A stretch of DNA of 64,000 bases from Dokdonia sp. 4H-3-7-5 (GCF_000212355.1 NC_015496.1:62001-126000); one strand, 5' to 3'; positions 9,475 through 19,858 are shown, counted from the first letter of the stretch. The notes: generated by a model not told the origin, from the sequence alone. Numbers and translations: made by a program.

Positions 9475-10539
9475 CTACAATCTAACAGATTTATTTCGTA
9501 GTACAAAATCTGCAATAACAAGTGCTGCCATCGCCTCTACAATAGGTACTGCACGAGGTACTACACACGGATCGTGCCTTCCCTTTCCTTGCATTTCCAC
9601 TACTTCCCCAGCGGCATTTATAGTTTCTTGCTTTTGCATTACAGTTGCAACTGGCTTAAATGCCACCTTGAAGTAAATGTCCATTCCGTTAGAAATACCT
9701 CCTTGAACACCGCCACTCAGGTTAGTTTTAGTAGTTCCGTCTGTATTAAAATGATCGTTATGATCACTGCCTTTCATAGTCGCCCCTTGAAAACCGCTTC
9801 CATATTCAAACCCTTTTACAGCATTTATTGATAGCATTGCTTTTCCTAGCTCTGCATGAAGTTTATCAAAAACTGGCTCTCCAAGACCTACTGGCACATT
9901 TTGTATTACACAAGTAATAACACCTCCTATAGTGTCTCCTTGTTTTTTTATTTCTTTAATTTTTTCTTCACACGCTTTCGCGAAAGCGGGATCTGCACAC
10001 CTCACATCATTTTTTTCAATCTCGCTAAAGTCAAGATCTTGATATGGTGTATCCATAGATAAATCTCCCACAGCACTTGTAAATGCATGAAAGGATATGC
10101 CCTTTAAAAATTGTTTTGCAATGGCTCCAGCTACAACGCGACTGGCAGTTTCTCTAGCCGAAGATCTTCCTCCGCCACGGTAATCACGGTTACCGTACTT
10201 CTTGTCATATGTATAATCTGCGTGGCTAGGTCTGTAGGTATCTTTAATATGTCCGTAATCCTTAGATTTCTGATTAGTATTAACAATCTGAAACCCAATA
10301 GGCGTTCCCGTTGTTTTATCCTCAAAAATTCCTGATAAGAAATCTACGGTATCTGGCTCCTTACGTTGTGTTACAATCTTAGATTGACCAGGCTTACGAC
10401 GATCTAAATCATGCTGAATCGCATCAAAGTCAATGCTCAAACCGGCAGGACATCCATCTATAATTCCGCCTATAGCCTTACCGTGTGATTCACCAAAAGT
10501 TGTGACCTTAAATATAGTTCCGTACGTATTACCTGCCAT
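9475..10539 (-). CDS. aroC: Chorismate synthase
   Basis: 354 residues from the Met in [12 protein letters not shown], the canonical N-terminus; a Met 6 codons upstream is unlikely. Diagnostic blocks are [19 protein letters not shown], the [12 protein letters not shown] region (FMN/EPSP binding) and [17 protein letters not shown] near the end. It converts 5-enolpyruvylshikimate-3-phosphate to chorismate, the last shared step of aromatic amino acid synthesis, with reduced FMN. A perfect copy of the abundant palindrome lies inside the gene at about residues 185-189 and is read as A-F-A-K-A, in a helical, variable region. Confidence 0.98.
   Translation of the reverse strand: MAGNTYGTIFKVTTFGESHGKAIGGIIDGCPAGLSIDFDAIQHDLDRRKPGQSKIVTQRKEPDTVDFLSGIFEDKTTGTPIGFQIVNTNQKSKDYGHIKDTYRPSHADYTYDKKYGNRDYRGGGRSSARETASRVVAGAIAKQFLKGISFHAFTSAVGDLSMDTPYQDLDFSEIEKNDVRCADPAFAKACEEKIKEIKKQGDTIGGVITCVIQNVPVGLGEPVFDKLHAELGKAMLSINAVKGFEYGSGFQGATMKGSDHNDHFNTDGTTKTNLSGGVQGGISNGMDIYFKVAFKPVATVMQKQETINAAGEVVEMQGKGRHDPCVVPRAVPIVEAMAALVIADFVLRNKSVRL
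9972..9988. repeat. Palindromic repeat copy 3, inside aroC
   Basis: The perfect core GCTTTCGCGAAAGC lies within the chorismate synthase reading frame and is translated as part of [11 protein letters not shown]. Confidence 0.95.
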
Positions 10540-10711
10540 CGTATGTGTTTTTAACAAATGTAAATTGAAAAGGCCATAATCAAAAGCTAAAAACTCACTT
10601 AATGATTAATTAACTTGATCTCTATTACATAACTATAACTTTTATACTTCTTAACATCTACTTTACCATCCTCTCTTAAAATCTAAAGACCTTACAAGCA
10701 AAACAATCTCG

Positions 10712-11524
10712 GTGAAAAGACCCGTAGAAATTGCAGTACTATCAGACATACATCTAGGCACATACGGCTGTCACGCTACAGAAGTCTGTCTATATTTAAA
10801 CTCCATCGCACCAGAAATACTCATCTTAAATGGTGATATTATTGACATCTGGCAGTTTAGAAAACGTTTCTTTCCTAAAGAGCACCTTAAAGTGATTAAA
10901 AAAATAATCACACTTGCCTCAAAAGGAACTCACGTATATTACATCACTGGCAATCATGATGAGATGCTTAGAAAATTTAGCGATGCTACCATGGGAAACA
11001 TCCACCTCATAGATAAACTTGTTCTCAATCTAGATGGTAAAAAAGCTTGGTTTTTTCATGGTGATGTTTTTGATGTTTCTATACAGCACACAAAATGGAT
11101 TGCAAAACTAGGCGGCTGGGGTTATGATTTTTTAATTCTATTTAATAGACTCCTCAACAAATGGCTCGTAAGTACGGGAAGAGAAAAGTATTCTCTCTCA
11201 AAAAAGATTAAAAATAGTGTAAAAGGAGCTGTGAAGTTTATCAATGATTTTGAAACAACAGCCACAGATCTCGCTATCGAAAACAAATTTGATTACGTTA
11301 TTTGCGGTCATATACATCAACCCGCAAAGCGATTAGTGCATAATCAAAAAGGAAGTACACTCTACTTAAATAGCGGCGACTGGATTGAAAACTTGAGCTA
11401 TCTAGAGTATCATAACCGTAAATGGAGTCTCAACTACTACAGAGAAATCCAGCCTAAAAAATCGCATAACAGCTCAAAAATTCTCCTAGAGCCCAGAATG
11501 TTCAAACCAGATATTCTTAATTAA
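10712..11524 (+). CDS. lpxH: UDP-2,3-diacylglucosamine diphosphatase-like metallophosphoesterase (LpxH family)
   Basis: 270 residues. The calcineurin-like metal site is complete: LSDIHLG, NGDIIDIW, TGNHDE, FHGDVFD and GHIHQPAK in order. Spacing and size match LpxH-like UDP-2,3-diacylglucosamine hydrolases, which make lipid X in lipid A synthesis at the inner membrane face. A GTG at 10712 is the only sensible start, because no ATG precedes the first motif. It could be a paralogous phosphoesterase rather than the true LpxH; the gene is not next to other lipid A genes. Confidence 0.8.
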   Translation: MKRPVEIAVLSDIHLGTYGCHATEVCLYLNSIAPEILILNGDIIDIWQFRKRFFPKEHLKVIKKIITLASKGTHVYYITGNHDEMLRKFSDATMGNIHLIDKLVLNLDGKKAWFFHGDVFDVSIQHTKWIAKLGGWGYDFLILFNRLLNKWLVSTGREKYSLSKKIKNSVKGAVKFINDFETTATDLAIENKFDYVICGHIHQPAKRLVHNQKGSTLYLNSGDWIENLSYLEYHNRKWSLNYYREIQPKKSHNSSKILLEPRMFKPDILN

Positions 11525-11551
11525 TACTCAATAGCCACGTACCATTAATTA

Positions 11552-14467
11552 TTACTCTAAAAGCGCATCGCGTAACACGGTTATAGGATGCACAGCGACT
11601 CGTGCTGTACCGTCTTTAATCTGATGCCTACAGCTTGTACCATTGGCTACAATAATAGTCTCACCATCTGCTTTTCTTATCGCAGGAAATAGCGTTTGCT
11701 CGCCTACTTTCATACTCACCTCATAATGCTCTTTTTCATACCCAAAACTACCCGCCATCCCACAACAACCAGAAGGTATAATAGTAGGAGTATAATTTAA
11801 AGGAAGATTAAGAATGGCAAACGTATGTGACACAGAGGAAAGTGCTTTCTGGTGACAGTGACCATGTATTTTTAGTTTTTTGGCTTTCGCCGAAAATTGC
11901 TCGGAGGTAATAACACCTCGTTTAATTTCACTATGTAAAAACTCTTCAATTAAAAATGATTGTGCCGAAAGCTTTTGGGCAACCTCCACATCATCTGCAA
12001 GACGAAGATATTCATCTCTAAATGACAAAATAGCCGAAGGTTCAATACCTAGAATTACAGTGTCTTCTGCTAAATCCTTGAATAGTTCAATATTCTTATT
12101 TGCTAGTGTCTTAGCCTCCTCAAGAAATCCTTTAGAAATGTAAGAGCGGCCACTATCGTGATTAGTCACAACTTCCACCTCATAACCAAGGCGCCGTAAC
12201 AGCGTTAAAGCATCTTGCCCAATGTTTCCATCTAGATACTGAGTGAACTCATCAATGTATAAAATGACTTTTGTTTTACTTTTTAATTTCTGATTTACAC
12301 TAGAATTAGCTTTTCCAGATACATCTGCGGAATCTGAAAATACGTTTAATAAAGGTAGACTTCGCTCTGGTGCTATGCCCAAGCTAGCTTTTGCTATACC
12401 CGCAGTTATTTTAAGAAGTGTATTATATATTCTAGGAGAAAATGCTCCTAGTTTATTGATTTTTGTCGTGTTTGCAAATAGTTTTGTACGAAGACTACTC
12501 CCGTTAGCTTTCTGATATTGATACTCAAACTCAGCTTTTAATGTAGCTACATCCACATTACTAGGGCACTCACTAGCACAGGCTTTACAGCTTAAGCAAA
12601 GGTCAAAGACCTCCTTTAACTCTGTATGATCATATTTATTAGACTTATTTGATGTAGTAAGAAACTCCCTTAAGGCATTTGCTCTTGCTCTTGTTGTATC
12701 CTTCTCGTCTCTTGTTGCTCTGTAACTAGGGCACATCGCACCTCCTGCGCTTGGTAATTTTCTACAATCGCCGCTTCCATTACATTTTTCGGCAAGTCTT
12801 AGAATTCCTTGGTTATCCTCAAAATTCATGAGTGTCTCTACCGCTGGCTCTTTGCGATCTACTTCATACCTCAAGCTTTCGTCCATCGGGAAAGCATCGA
12901 TTACTTTTCCAGCATTAAATACTTGATGAGGGTCAAAAGCTTTTTTTACAGCTTTCATTACCTCATAATTCTCATCACCTACCATCATAGAGATAAACTC
13001 TGCTCGCACGATGCCATCTCCATGCTCGCCGCTCATAGAACCATTGTATTTTTTAACCAGATGCGCTACATCTGTAGTTATCTGTCTAAAAAGTGCTACA
13101 TCTTGTGACGTTTTGAGATCAAGAATAGGACGTAAATGTATTTCTCCCGCACCAGCGTGGGCGTAGTACACGGCATCTTGCTCATGTCTTTTCATGAGCG
13201 CAGTAAATTCACTTATATATGGTGCAAGATCATCTAGTGCTACCGCTGTATCTTCTATACATGCCACGGCCTTTCTATCACCTATCATATTCCCAAGCAA
13301 GCCAAGACCAGCTTTGCGCAGATCCATTGCTTGTACAATCTGATCTCCTTGTAATATAGGATATGCATATCCTTGCCCATCCTGCTGTAAACTATCTATA
13401 AGCTCTTCTGCCTGCTGCATGGCCCCTTCAAGAGTAGCATCCCTTAACTCGAACATTAATATTGCTGCTGGGTCGCCTTCTATAAAAAATCTATTTTTCT
13501 CTTGCTCCCGATTGTTCTTAGTACAATCTAGGATCACCTTGTCCATCATCTCACAAGTATAAAGATCATGCTTCATGGCGGGTACCACAGCCTGTAAACA
13601 TGAATCTAAATCCTTGTAATGCCCTGCGACCATAACACCAAAAGCAGGCGGTAGCACATCTAACTGCAAGGTGATCTCTGTGGTAAATGCAAGTGTACCT
13701 TCACTACCAGATAATAGTTTACAGAAATCAAAAGGTTTTCCATGCTCTTCAAATGGTGCGGTACTAGCGATTTCATCAAGTGCGTAACCCGTATTTCGGC
13801 GATGGATTTCAGGTTTTGGAAACTGCTCTTTAATCTCATTGCGAACGGCACTTTGAGAAAAGTAATCATTTGCTGTCTTATAAATGGAACCTTCCAAGTT
13901 GACAAGGTTCAATTTTTGGCGAAAGCCAGTTACATCCAGTTCTTCAAAAATAGCCTCACTACCATCAGATAATACCGTCTTTAATCGAACAACTTTATCT
14001 CTTGTAACACCGTACTTAATACTAGTGGTTCCAGATGAGTTATTTCCCACCATTCCACCTATCATACATCTGTTTGCAGTAGACGTATTCGGCCCAAAAA
14101 ACAAACCATGGGGCTTTAAAAATAAATTGAGTTCGTCTCTTATAACACCAGGTTGTACTGTTACCTGCTGCTTGTCTTTATCAAAGTGAATAATCTCTGT
14201 AAAATGCTTAGACACATCTACCACAATACCATCGCCCACACATTGCCCAGCAAGGGAGGTTCCCGCCGTTCTTGGGATAAGGGTGATGTGTTGGGCTTTC
14301 GCGAAAGCGCATAATTTCTTAATATCATTTACCGTCTTAGGAAATGCAACAGCAAGCGGAATTTTGCGATATACAGAGGCATCTGTGGCATAGATAATCT
14401 TATGTAGTTGATCTACATGCAAATCACCTTCTAACTGACTTTCTAATTTTTTAAGACCCATTTTCAT
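11552..14467 (-). CDS. FAD-linked oxidase / Fe-S oxidoreductase fusion (YdiJ-like, D-2-hydroxyacid dehydrogenase type)
   Basis: 971 residues. N-terminal FAD_binding_4 domain (IPRTAGTSLAGQCVGDG near residue 60, GGMVGNNSSGTTSIKYG near 137), then the FAD-oxidase C domain, then a ferredoxin part (CNGSGDCRK...MCPSYR near 560 and CLSCKACASECPSNVD near 622), then a CCG-type C-terminal domain (SGCCGMAGSFGYE near 900). This is the YdiJ/GlcD-GlpC fusion type that oxidises D-lactate or D-2-hydroxyglutarate and passes electrons onward; the substrate is not decidable here. A perfect palindrome copy encodes AFAKA at about residues 54-58, just before the FAD motif. Confidence 0.9.
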   Translation of the reverse strand: MKMGLKKLESQLEGDLHVDQLHKIIYATDASVYRKIPLAVAFPKTVNDIKKLCAFAKAQHITLIPRTAGTSLAGQCVGDGIVVDVSKHFTEIIHFDKDKQQVTVQPGVIRDELNLFLKPHGLFFGPNTSTANRCMIGGMVGNNSSGTTSIKYGVTRDKVVRLKTVLSDGSEAIFEELDVTGFRQKLNLVNLEGSIYKTANDYFSQSAVRNEIKEQFPKPEIHRRNTGYALDEIASTAPFEEHGKPFDFCKLLSGSEGTLAFTTEITLQLDVLPPAFGVMVAGHYKDLDSCLQAVVPAMKHDLYTCEMMDKVILDCTKNNREQEKNRFFIEGDPAAILMFELRDATLEGAMQQAEELIDSLQQDGQGYAYPILQGDQIVQAMDLRKAGLGLLGNMIGDRKAVACIEDTAVALDDLAPYISEFTALMKRHEQDAVYYAHAGAGEIHLRPILDLKTSQDVALFRQITTDVAHLVKKYNGSMSGEHGDGIVRAEFISMMVGDENYEVMKAVKKAFDPHQVFNAGKVIDAFPMDESLRYEVDRKEPAVETLMNFEDNQGILRLAEKCNGSGDCRKLPSAGGAMCPSYRATRDEKDTTRARANALREFLTTSNKSNKYDHTELKEVFDLCLSCKACASECPSNVDVATLKAEFEYQYQKANGSSLRTKLFANTTKINKLGAFSPRIYNTLLKITAGIAKASLGIAPERSLPLLNVFSDSADVSGKANSSVNQKLKSKTKVILYIDEFTQYLDGNIGQDALTLLRRLGYEVEVVTNHDSGRSYISKGFLEEAKTLANKNIELFKDLAEDTVILGIEPSAILSFRDEYLRLADDVEVAQKLSAQSFLIEEFLHSEIKRGVITSEQFSAKAKKLKIHGHCHQKALSSVSHTFAILNLPLNYTPTIIPSGCCGMAGSFGYEKEHYEVSMKVGEQTLFPAIRKADGETIIVANGTSCRHQIKDGTARVAVHPITVLRDALLE
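14295..14308. repeat. Palindromic repeat copy 4, inside the FAD/Fe-S oxidoreductase gene
   Basis: Perfect core within the coding frame, translated as AFAKA followed by Gln. Confidence 0.95.
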
Positions 14468-14557
14468 TAAGATAAATGTAACTAAAACTTTATGTAGCTC
14501 TTAACGTTATTACTATATAATTACTAATAGTTTTACCGACTCAAACAAACAATTACA

Positions 14558-15052
14558 ATGAAAAAAACACTAGTTATTGCCCTGCTTTTTCTAGGATTAA
14601 GTGGAATAGTTTATGCTCAAGAAATCTCTCCTAACGCAATAGGATTGAGAATTGGAGACAACGACGGATTCAGTACAGAAGTAAATTACCAAAGAGCTTT
14701 AAGTGAAAACAACAGACTAGAATTAGGACTAGCTTGGAGATCAGGAAACAACTTTGACGCAGTAAAAGGAACAGGAATTTACCAGTGGGTATGGAACATC
14801 GATGGCGGTTTTAACTGGTATGCAGGTGTAGGTGCCGCTGTAGGTGCTTTTGATGTAGATAACGACGCTCCTTTCTTTGACGATGATGACAATGAGTTTT
14901 TTGTAAACGCAGCTGGAGATATAGGTATTGAGTATCGTTTTGATATCCCATTACTATTATCGCTAGATTTTAGACCAGAAATAGGGATACTAAATGACTT
15001 TGATGATGATCTAGAATTTGACGTAGCGTTAGGAATACGTTACCTATTTTAA
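14558..15052 (+). CDS. Small outer-membrane beta-barrel protein
   Basis: 164 residues. The signal peptide MKKTLVIALLFLGLSGIVYAQ is followed by alternating amphipathic strands (LELGLAWRSG, GGFNWYAGVGAAVGAF, FDVALGIRYLF) and an aromatic C-terminal residue, as expected for an 8-stranded barrel. Asp-rich loops (DDDDNEFF, DFDDDLEFD) are notable and could bind cations. No specific family recognised. It is divergent from the oxidoreductase (90 bp between starts), and its stop abuts the stop of bshA on the other strand with no intervening base. Confidence 0.7.
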   Translation: MKKTLVIALLFLGLSGIVYAQEISPNAIGLRIGDNDGFSTEVNYQRALSENNRLELGLAWRSGNNFDAVKGTGIYQWVWNIDGGFNWYAGVGAAVGAFDVDNDAPFFDDDDNEFFVNAAGDIGIEYRFDIPLLLSLDFRPEIGILNDFDDDLEFDVALGIRYLF

Positions 15053-16183
15053 TCAAGAGACTTTTTCTAAAGCTCTCTTATAAAGAGATTCATAAAGCGG
15101 CACAATGTTTTGTATATCAAACTTGGCCGCTTCTTTTCTTGCGTTTGTTTTGAACTTTGCAAGCGTATCATCATCTTCTAAGATTCTAATGGCGTTTTGA
15201 GCCATATCTGCAATGTTACCTACGTTAGATAAGTAACCGGTCACTCCATCTACATTCACTTCTGGAATACCGCCTGCGTTACTTGAAATCACAGGCACAC
15301 GATTTACCATCGCTTCTAGCGCCGCAAGTCCGAAGCTTTCTGCCTCAGATGGCAGCAGGAATAAATCAGAAAAACATAAGATTTTATCTACTTCATTACT
15401 GTTTCCTAAGAAACGTACTTTATCTTCTATACCCAGTTCTTTTACGCGTTCCTCTGCAGCTTCTCTTTCTGGACCTTCACCTACCATAAGTAGCTTAGAA
15501 GGAATTTCTAGTTGCAAACGATAGAACACCTCAATCACGTCTGAGATGCGTTTTACCTTTCTAAAATTACTCACATGCGTAACAATACGCTCCCCTTCAT
15601 TTGCCATTAAATCACGCTGGCACTCTGTAAAAGTATCTGTTATTGCACCAAAATCTATAAAATTAGGCACCACATCTATCTCTCTAGTAATTTCAAAAAG
15701 CCTTAGCGTATCCTGTTTTAAACTTTCTGACACGGAGGTTACAACATCACTATTATTGATGCTAAAACTTACCGCAGGGCGATAAAATGGGTGACTACCT
15801 ACAAGCGTAATATCTGTACCATGTAGCGTCGTTACCATAGGCACATGGATTCCTTCTTGCTTGAGCATTTCCTTTGCCATGTATCCTGCATATGCGTGAG
15901 GAATCGCATAGTGTACGTGTAAAATATCAATTTTTTCTTTCTTAATAATTTTTACCAGCTTACTAGAAAGTGCTAGCTCATATGGCTGATAATGAAAAAG
16001 CGGATAATCTGGAACGTTTACCTCGTGAAAATGAATATTGTCATTTAATAAAGCTAGGCGTACAGGTTGCTTATATGTTACAAAATGTACTTCGTGACCT
16101 CTTTTTGACAGGGCGATTCCTAGTTCTGTTGCTACTACTCCACTTCCTCCAAAGGTTGGGTAACAGACAATTGCAATTTTCAT
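15053..16183 (-). CDS. bshA: N-acetyl-alpha-D-glucosaminyl L-malate synthase BshA
   Basis: 376 residues of a GT4 glycosyltransferase. The N-terminus MKIAIVCYPTFGGSGVVATE is the characteristic BshA start, followed by LHGTDITLVG and the C-terminal donor-binding block PSEAESFGLAALEAM with the EX7E pattern. It transfers GlcNAc from UDP-GlcNAc to L-malate, the first step of bacillithiol synthesis, found in Bacillota and many Bacteroidota. The other bsh genes are not in the window. A palindrome copy sits about 30 bp upstream of the start. Confidence 0.95.
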   Translation of the reverse strand: MKIAIVCYPTFGGSGVVATELGIALSKRGHEVHFVTYKQPVRLALLNDNIHFHEVNVPDYPLFHYQPYELALSSKLVKIIKKEKIDILHVHYAIPHAYAGYMAKEMLKQEGIHVPMVTTLHGTDITLVGSHPFYRPAVSFSINNSDVVTSVSESLKQDTLRLFEITREIDVVPNFIDFGAITDTFTECQRDLMANEGERIVTHVSNFRKVKRISDVIEVFYRLQLEIPSKLLMVGEGPEREAAEERVKELGIEDKVRFLGNSNEVDKILCFSDLFLLPSEAESFGLAALEAMVNRVPVISSNAGGIPEVNVDGVTGYLSNVGNIADMAQNAIRILEDDDTLAKFKTNARKEAAKFDIQNIVPLYESLYKRALEKVS

Positions 16184-16211
16184 AACAGGATTTTTGATAG
16201 ATTTCTTTTTT

Positions 16212-16225
16212 GCTTTCGCGAAAGC
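16212..16225. repeat. Palindromic repeat copy 5
   Basis: Perfect GCTTTCGCGAAAGC core in the 93-bp gap between the GH3 gene stop and the bshA start. Confidence 0.95.
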
Positions 16226-16276
16226 GCACTCACATCATATCACCTACAATACGAGTATATAAATAGCACTTCAAAT

Positions 16277-19198
16277 TTAATCAATTAAAGCATTATAAAT
16301 GACTTCTTGAATTTGGGTTCTCAAACCAGATTTTATGAGGGCACGGTTATCCATAGTGGGGAATGTTCTATTTGATAGAAACACATAGACAAGTTCGTTT
16401 TCTGGATCTGCCCAAGTGTATGTACCCGTAAAACCACTGTGCCCAAAACTCGTCATAGGCACACAACCACAGGTAGGACCACCACCGCTCAATTGTGGCT
16501 TATCAAAACCCACACCTCGTCTAACATTATTATCACAGTAATAACAAGTATTAAAGCGATCCATAGTCTCTTTTGAAAAATAGCGCTTACCACCATAATA
16601 ACCATTTTGAAGATACATTTGCATCATTTTGGCAACGTCATTTGAGTTTGAAAATAATCCAGCATGACCTCCAATATTACTCTGCATAGCCGCTCCCATG
16701 TCATGTACATAGCCTTGCACTTTCTGGTTGCGCCAGTAAGAGTCATTTTCTGATGGTACAATCATATCTTTAGCATACTTACGCAATGGTCTGTAGCCAG
16801 TAAAATTTGCTCCTAATGCATTATAAAAATGTGATCGTGTAATTTCATCAAGATTATCATTGTAGTGATCTTCTAGAAATTTTTTCATCAAATAATAAGG
16901 AAGGTCACTGTACTTGTAAGAAAGCCTAGACCTAAGATCACTATCTGCTATTTTCTTTACTAGAGTATCACCGTATCCTGTGCGCAGGTACATTTTTTCG
17001 GCAACTTTAATATTATAATTTTCTGAGTATGCCGTGCTATAATAATCATCAAGTGGCTTTTTTGTAACAGAATCTAGTGTGCTGATATAAAAAGGGATCC
17101 ATGCCTTAAAACGACCATAGTGTGATAGCGCATCTTTGAGTGTTATATTTGCTTTATTACTCCCTTTAAGTGCAGGAATAAGAGCGCCTAGTTTATTTTC
17201 TAATGCAATAGACCCTTCACTCTCAAGCTCCATCAATAAAGGTAAAGAAGCTAGTATTTTTGTCATAGAAGCAACATCATACATGTCTTCTGGACGTACA
17301 GCGCGCTTTTTATTGTAGGTGTGATATCCAAAGCTTTTATCGTAAATCACTTTACCACGGCGGGCAACTAGTACCTGAGCACCTGGCATCATCGCTCTTT
17401 TGATTCCAAGATTTACAAGGGAATCAATTTTGATATTAAGCGTATCTGAATCTACTCCTACCTCTTCTGGAATTCCATATGAAAGTCTTCTTAAAGTTCC
17501 AGATTGTAAACCTGTCCTTATTGGCGTTTTACCAAGAGAAACTGGTAGCCTTCCTTTACTAGGTATAGCTCCAAAAATAAGTTGGGCGCTTTTTTCTTGG
17601 GCTAGCTGGCTATTTTGATAACTGTGAATTATAGCCTCAATATCTGAGCTATTTTGCAAATCTAGCATTGCATAAGGTCTTACAAAAAGGTCTAAAACGA
17701 CAGTTTTAGTTTTTGCTATCTCTGTAATCCATCTAATCTCTTCTGCCGAAAATTTATAGGACTTCCAAGGGTTTGCATTAGATCTATGAAAACCTATAAT
17801 AACATAATTATAATCTTTTAATTCTTTCTGTGCAGCTTCAAGAGTTTTTGATTTTATCTCAGCCATCTGCGCATACTTGCGTAGTTGGAATTTAAATGCA
17901 GATCCATCATCATCACCTAAGCCTAAATAAGCAATCTTTTTCTGATCTATATTTACTACAGGAAGCACATTATTGTTATTCTTAGTAACGGTTATTGCGT
18001 TTTCTATAGCTTCACTATAAACCACGTCATCAATACGTGCATTAAGATCATCAAGAAGGTATTTTGTGACTACGGGTTTGTATTTATTTAAGCCCACTTT
18101 ATACTTAGCATATAAAATTTTCTTTACCGAGTGCGCTAGTCTCTCTTCTGTAATCTTACCAGACTCAAGAGCCTTCATAATTTTGGCAGATGCAGAAGAT
18201 ACATCTTCACTTATCAATAAAATATCATTTCCTGCCTCAAAAGCTGCAAGATCAATATCTCCAGGCTCTTTAAAATTTGCAGCGCCTTTCATATTTAACG
18301 CATCTGTAAATATCAAACCGTGAAAGCGGTAATCTTCCTTAAGCATTTTTGTCACGATAGTAGGTGAGATACTTGTAGGCACTCCCACTTCTGGTACGAG
18401 AGCTGGCACATTAAGGTGTGCAACCATAATACTCGCAATACCGTTCTCAATAATTGGCTTATATGGATACATCTCTACACTCTGCAGACGTTCCTTAGTG
18501 AAGTTAAGCGTAGGTAGCGTTTTATGACTGTCTTTATCTGTATCACCGTGACCTGGGAAGTGTTTTGCGCTTCCTAAGACTCCAGCTTCTTGCATTCCTT
18601 CCATGAAGGCAATTGCTTTTTCTGTAACGTTGATTTTATCTTCGCCAAAAGATCTATTTCCTATAATAGGATTTGCGGGATTGATATTAATATCTACCAC
18701 TGGAGCAAAATTAATATGTACCCCTAAACGCTTAGAATGCTCTCCTATACGCTTTCCTACTTTCCTTACAATATTATTATCTTGTATAGCTCCTAGCGTC
18801 ATATTCCAAGGAAAAGCATAGGTACTATCTAATCTCATCGCAAGTCCCCACTCTGCATCCATCCCTATGAGAAGCTTCGTTTTTGCCAGTTCTTGAAATT
18901 CATTATTGAGTTTTGCTTGACGCATAGGCCCACCCTTAGAAAATATAAGTCCGCCTATGTGTTCTTCTTTGATAAGCTTTTTAATTTTATCAATTTTAGC
19001 CTTAGGATCACTAGAGAACACATCAACCATAAATAACTGTCCCACGCGTTCCTTTGGCGTCATTTGCATATAAACAGAATCTACCCATTTACGCTGTGCA
19101 ATAATGTCATTTGCATAGAGCGGGTATCGCTCTTGAGCATAAGAAATTACGGAAACAAATAAGAAGAATAATATGGTGATAATGCGTCTAGGCGCCAT
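16277..19198 (-). CDS. GH3 beta-N-acetylglucosaminidase fused to a class C beta-lactamase-like serine hydrolase
   Basis: 973 residues with a signal peptide. The N-terminal GH3 half carries the NagZ-type signature KHFPGHGDTDKDSHKTLP at about residue 214 (the Asp/His pair of GH3 N-acetylglucosaminidases), followed by a GH3 C-like domain. The C-terminal third is a penicillin-binding/AmpC-type domain: SMTK (S-x-x-K) near residue 644, a YSD motif in place of Y-x-N, and HSGFTG near residue 919 in place of the K-T-G box. Exported fusions like this probably act on peptidoglycan in the periplasm, removing GlcNAc with the GH3 half. The hydrolase half could be an esterase or peptidase; its activity is unproven. 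Confidence 0.9.
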   Translation of the reverse strand: MAPRRIITILFFLFVSVISYAQERYPLYANDIIAQRKWVDSVYMQMTPKERVGQLFMVDVFSSDPKAKIDKIKKLIKEEHIGGLIFSKGGPMRQAKLNNEFQELAKTKLLIGMDAEWGLAMRLDSTYAFPWNMTLGAIQDNNIVRKVGKRIGEHSKRLGVHINFAPVVDININPANPIIGNRSFGEDKINVTEKAIAFMEGMQEAGVLGSAKHFPGHGDTDKDSHKTLPTLNFTKERLQSVEMYPYKPIIENGIASIMVAHLNVPALVPEVGVPTSISPTIVTKMLKEDYRFHGLIFTDALNMKGAANFKEPGDIDLAAFEAGNDILLISEDVSSASAKIMKALESGKITEERLAHSVKKILYAKYKVGLNKYKPVVTKYLLDDLNARIDDVVYSEAIENAITVTKNNNNVLPVVNIDQKKIAYLGLGDDDGSAFKFQLRKYAQMAEIKSKTLEAAQKELKDYNYVIIGFHRSNANPWKSYKFSAEEIRWITEIAKTKTVVLDLFVRPYAMLDLQNSSDIEAIIHSYQNSQLAQEKSAQLIFGAIPSKGRLPVSLGKTPIRTGLQSGTLRRLSYGIPEEVGVDSDTLNIKIDSLVNLGIKRAMMPGAQVLVARRGKVIYDKSFGYHTYNKKRAVRPEDMYDVASMTKILASLPLLMELESEGSIALENKLGALIPALKGSNKANITLKDALSHYGRFKAWIPFYISTLDSVTKKPLDDYYSTAYSENYNIKVAEKMYLRTGYGDTLVKKIADSDLRSRLSYKYSDLPYYLMKKFLEDHYNDNLDEITRSHFYNALGANFTGYRPLRKYAKDMIVPSENDSYWRNQKVQGYVHDMGAAMQSNIGGHAGLFSNSNDVAKMMQMYLQNGYYGGKRYFSKETMDRFNTCYYCDNNVRRGVGFDKPQLSGGGPTCGCVPMTSFGHSGFTGTYTWADPENELVYVFLSNRTFPTMDNRALIKSGLRTQIQEVIYNALID

Positions 19199-19289
19199 AA
19201 ATGCAATATTTTAAGTTGTAGAAACGACTGCAATAACGACGCCAGATAGCGCTTATTACATTCTAATATAAAAGTAAAGGGTTTGAGGT

Positions 19290-19307
19290 ACGCTTTCGCG
19301 AAAGCGT
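19290..19307. repeat. Palindromic repeat copy 6
   Basis: Perfect ACGCTTTCGCGAAAGCGT, between the GH3 gene start (19198) and the stop of the 164-residue gene. Confidence 0.95.
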
Positions 19308-19345
19308 GCAAATCTTAACAACATCTTAAGACCTTCAAGTTACTT

Positions 19346-19840
19346 CTATTTACCCTTCTTGAGAAAACGAGAATGCCAGCTATCTATTGCTGGAATTTCC
19401 CAATTAGTTTTATACTCACCTACATTTGCAACAAGGTTATTGAAAACTATAGTGTTTTTACTTACCGCACCATCTTTAACCATCTTCTTAAACTCAAGCA
19501 ATGTTTTATAATGAATACGATTATTCTGATAATAGGTCACATTCATTTTATCTAGTAAGTCTACACCTAGCTCCTCTTGCTGCGCTATGATAAAACGCAC
19601 TTGACTATCAATTGAGCATCCTGTTGCAGCAGCTTCAGACTGGTCAAGACCTATCACAATAAAGCGGTCATATTTAATCTCAAAACCAGCCTTTAGGCTT
19701 GCTCCGTGAGCTGTCCAGCTTGTTAAAAAAGTAGCTATATCTTTCTCTAGTTGAGCTACTTGTTCTTCTGTAAATTTTTGATCAGATTGATATAACCAGA
19801 TTCTTGATGAGTCAGAAAGTGAATTAAAATCTACAAGCAT
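19346..19840 (-). CDS. Conserved Bacteroidota protein (often labelled 'ABC transporter ATPase')
   Basis: 164 residues, no signal peptide, no Walker motifs visible, so the ATPase label carried by relatives looks wrong. Seen: an N-terminal DFNSLSDSSRIWLYQS segment, a conserved-looking AAATGCSIDSQVRF with one Cys, and a C-terminal WEIPAIDSWHSRFL. It is the last gene of the minus-strand Fe-S/MCE run but is separated from the CCG protein gene by a hairpin terminator, so it may have its own promoter. Function unknown. Confidence 0.7.
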   Translation of the reverse strand: MLVDFNSLSDSSRIWLYQSDQKFTEEQVAQLEKDIATFLTSWTAHGASLKAGFEIKYDRFIVIGLDQSEAAATGCSIDSQVRFIIAQQEELGVDLLDKMNVTYYQNNRIHYKTLLEFKKMVKDGAVSKNTIVFNNLVANVGEYKTNWEIPAIDSWHSRFLKKGK

Positions 19841-19858
19841 AATTTATTATTTAGGTAA

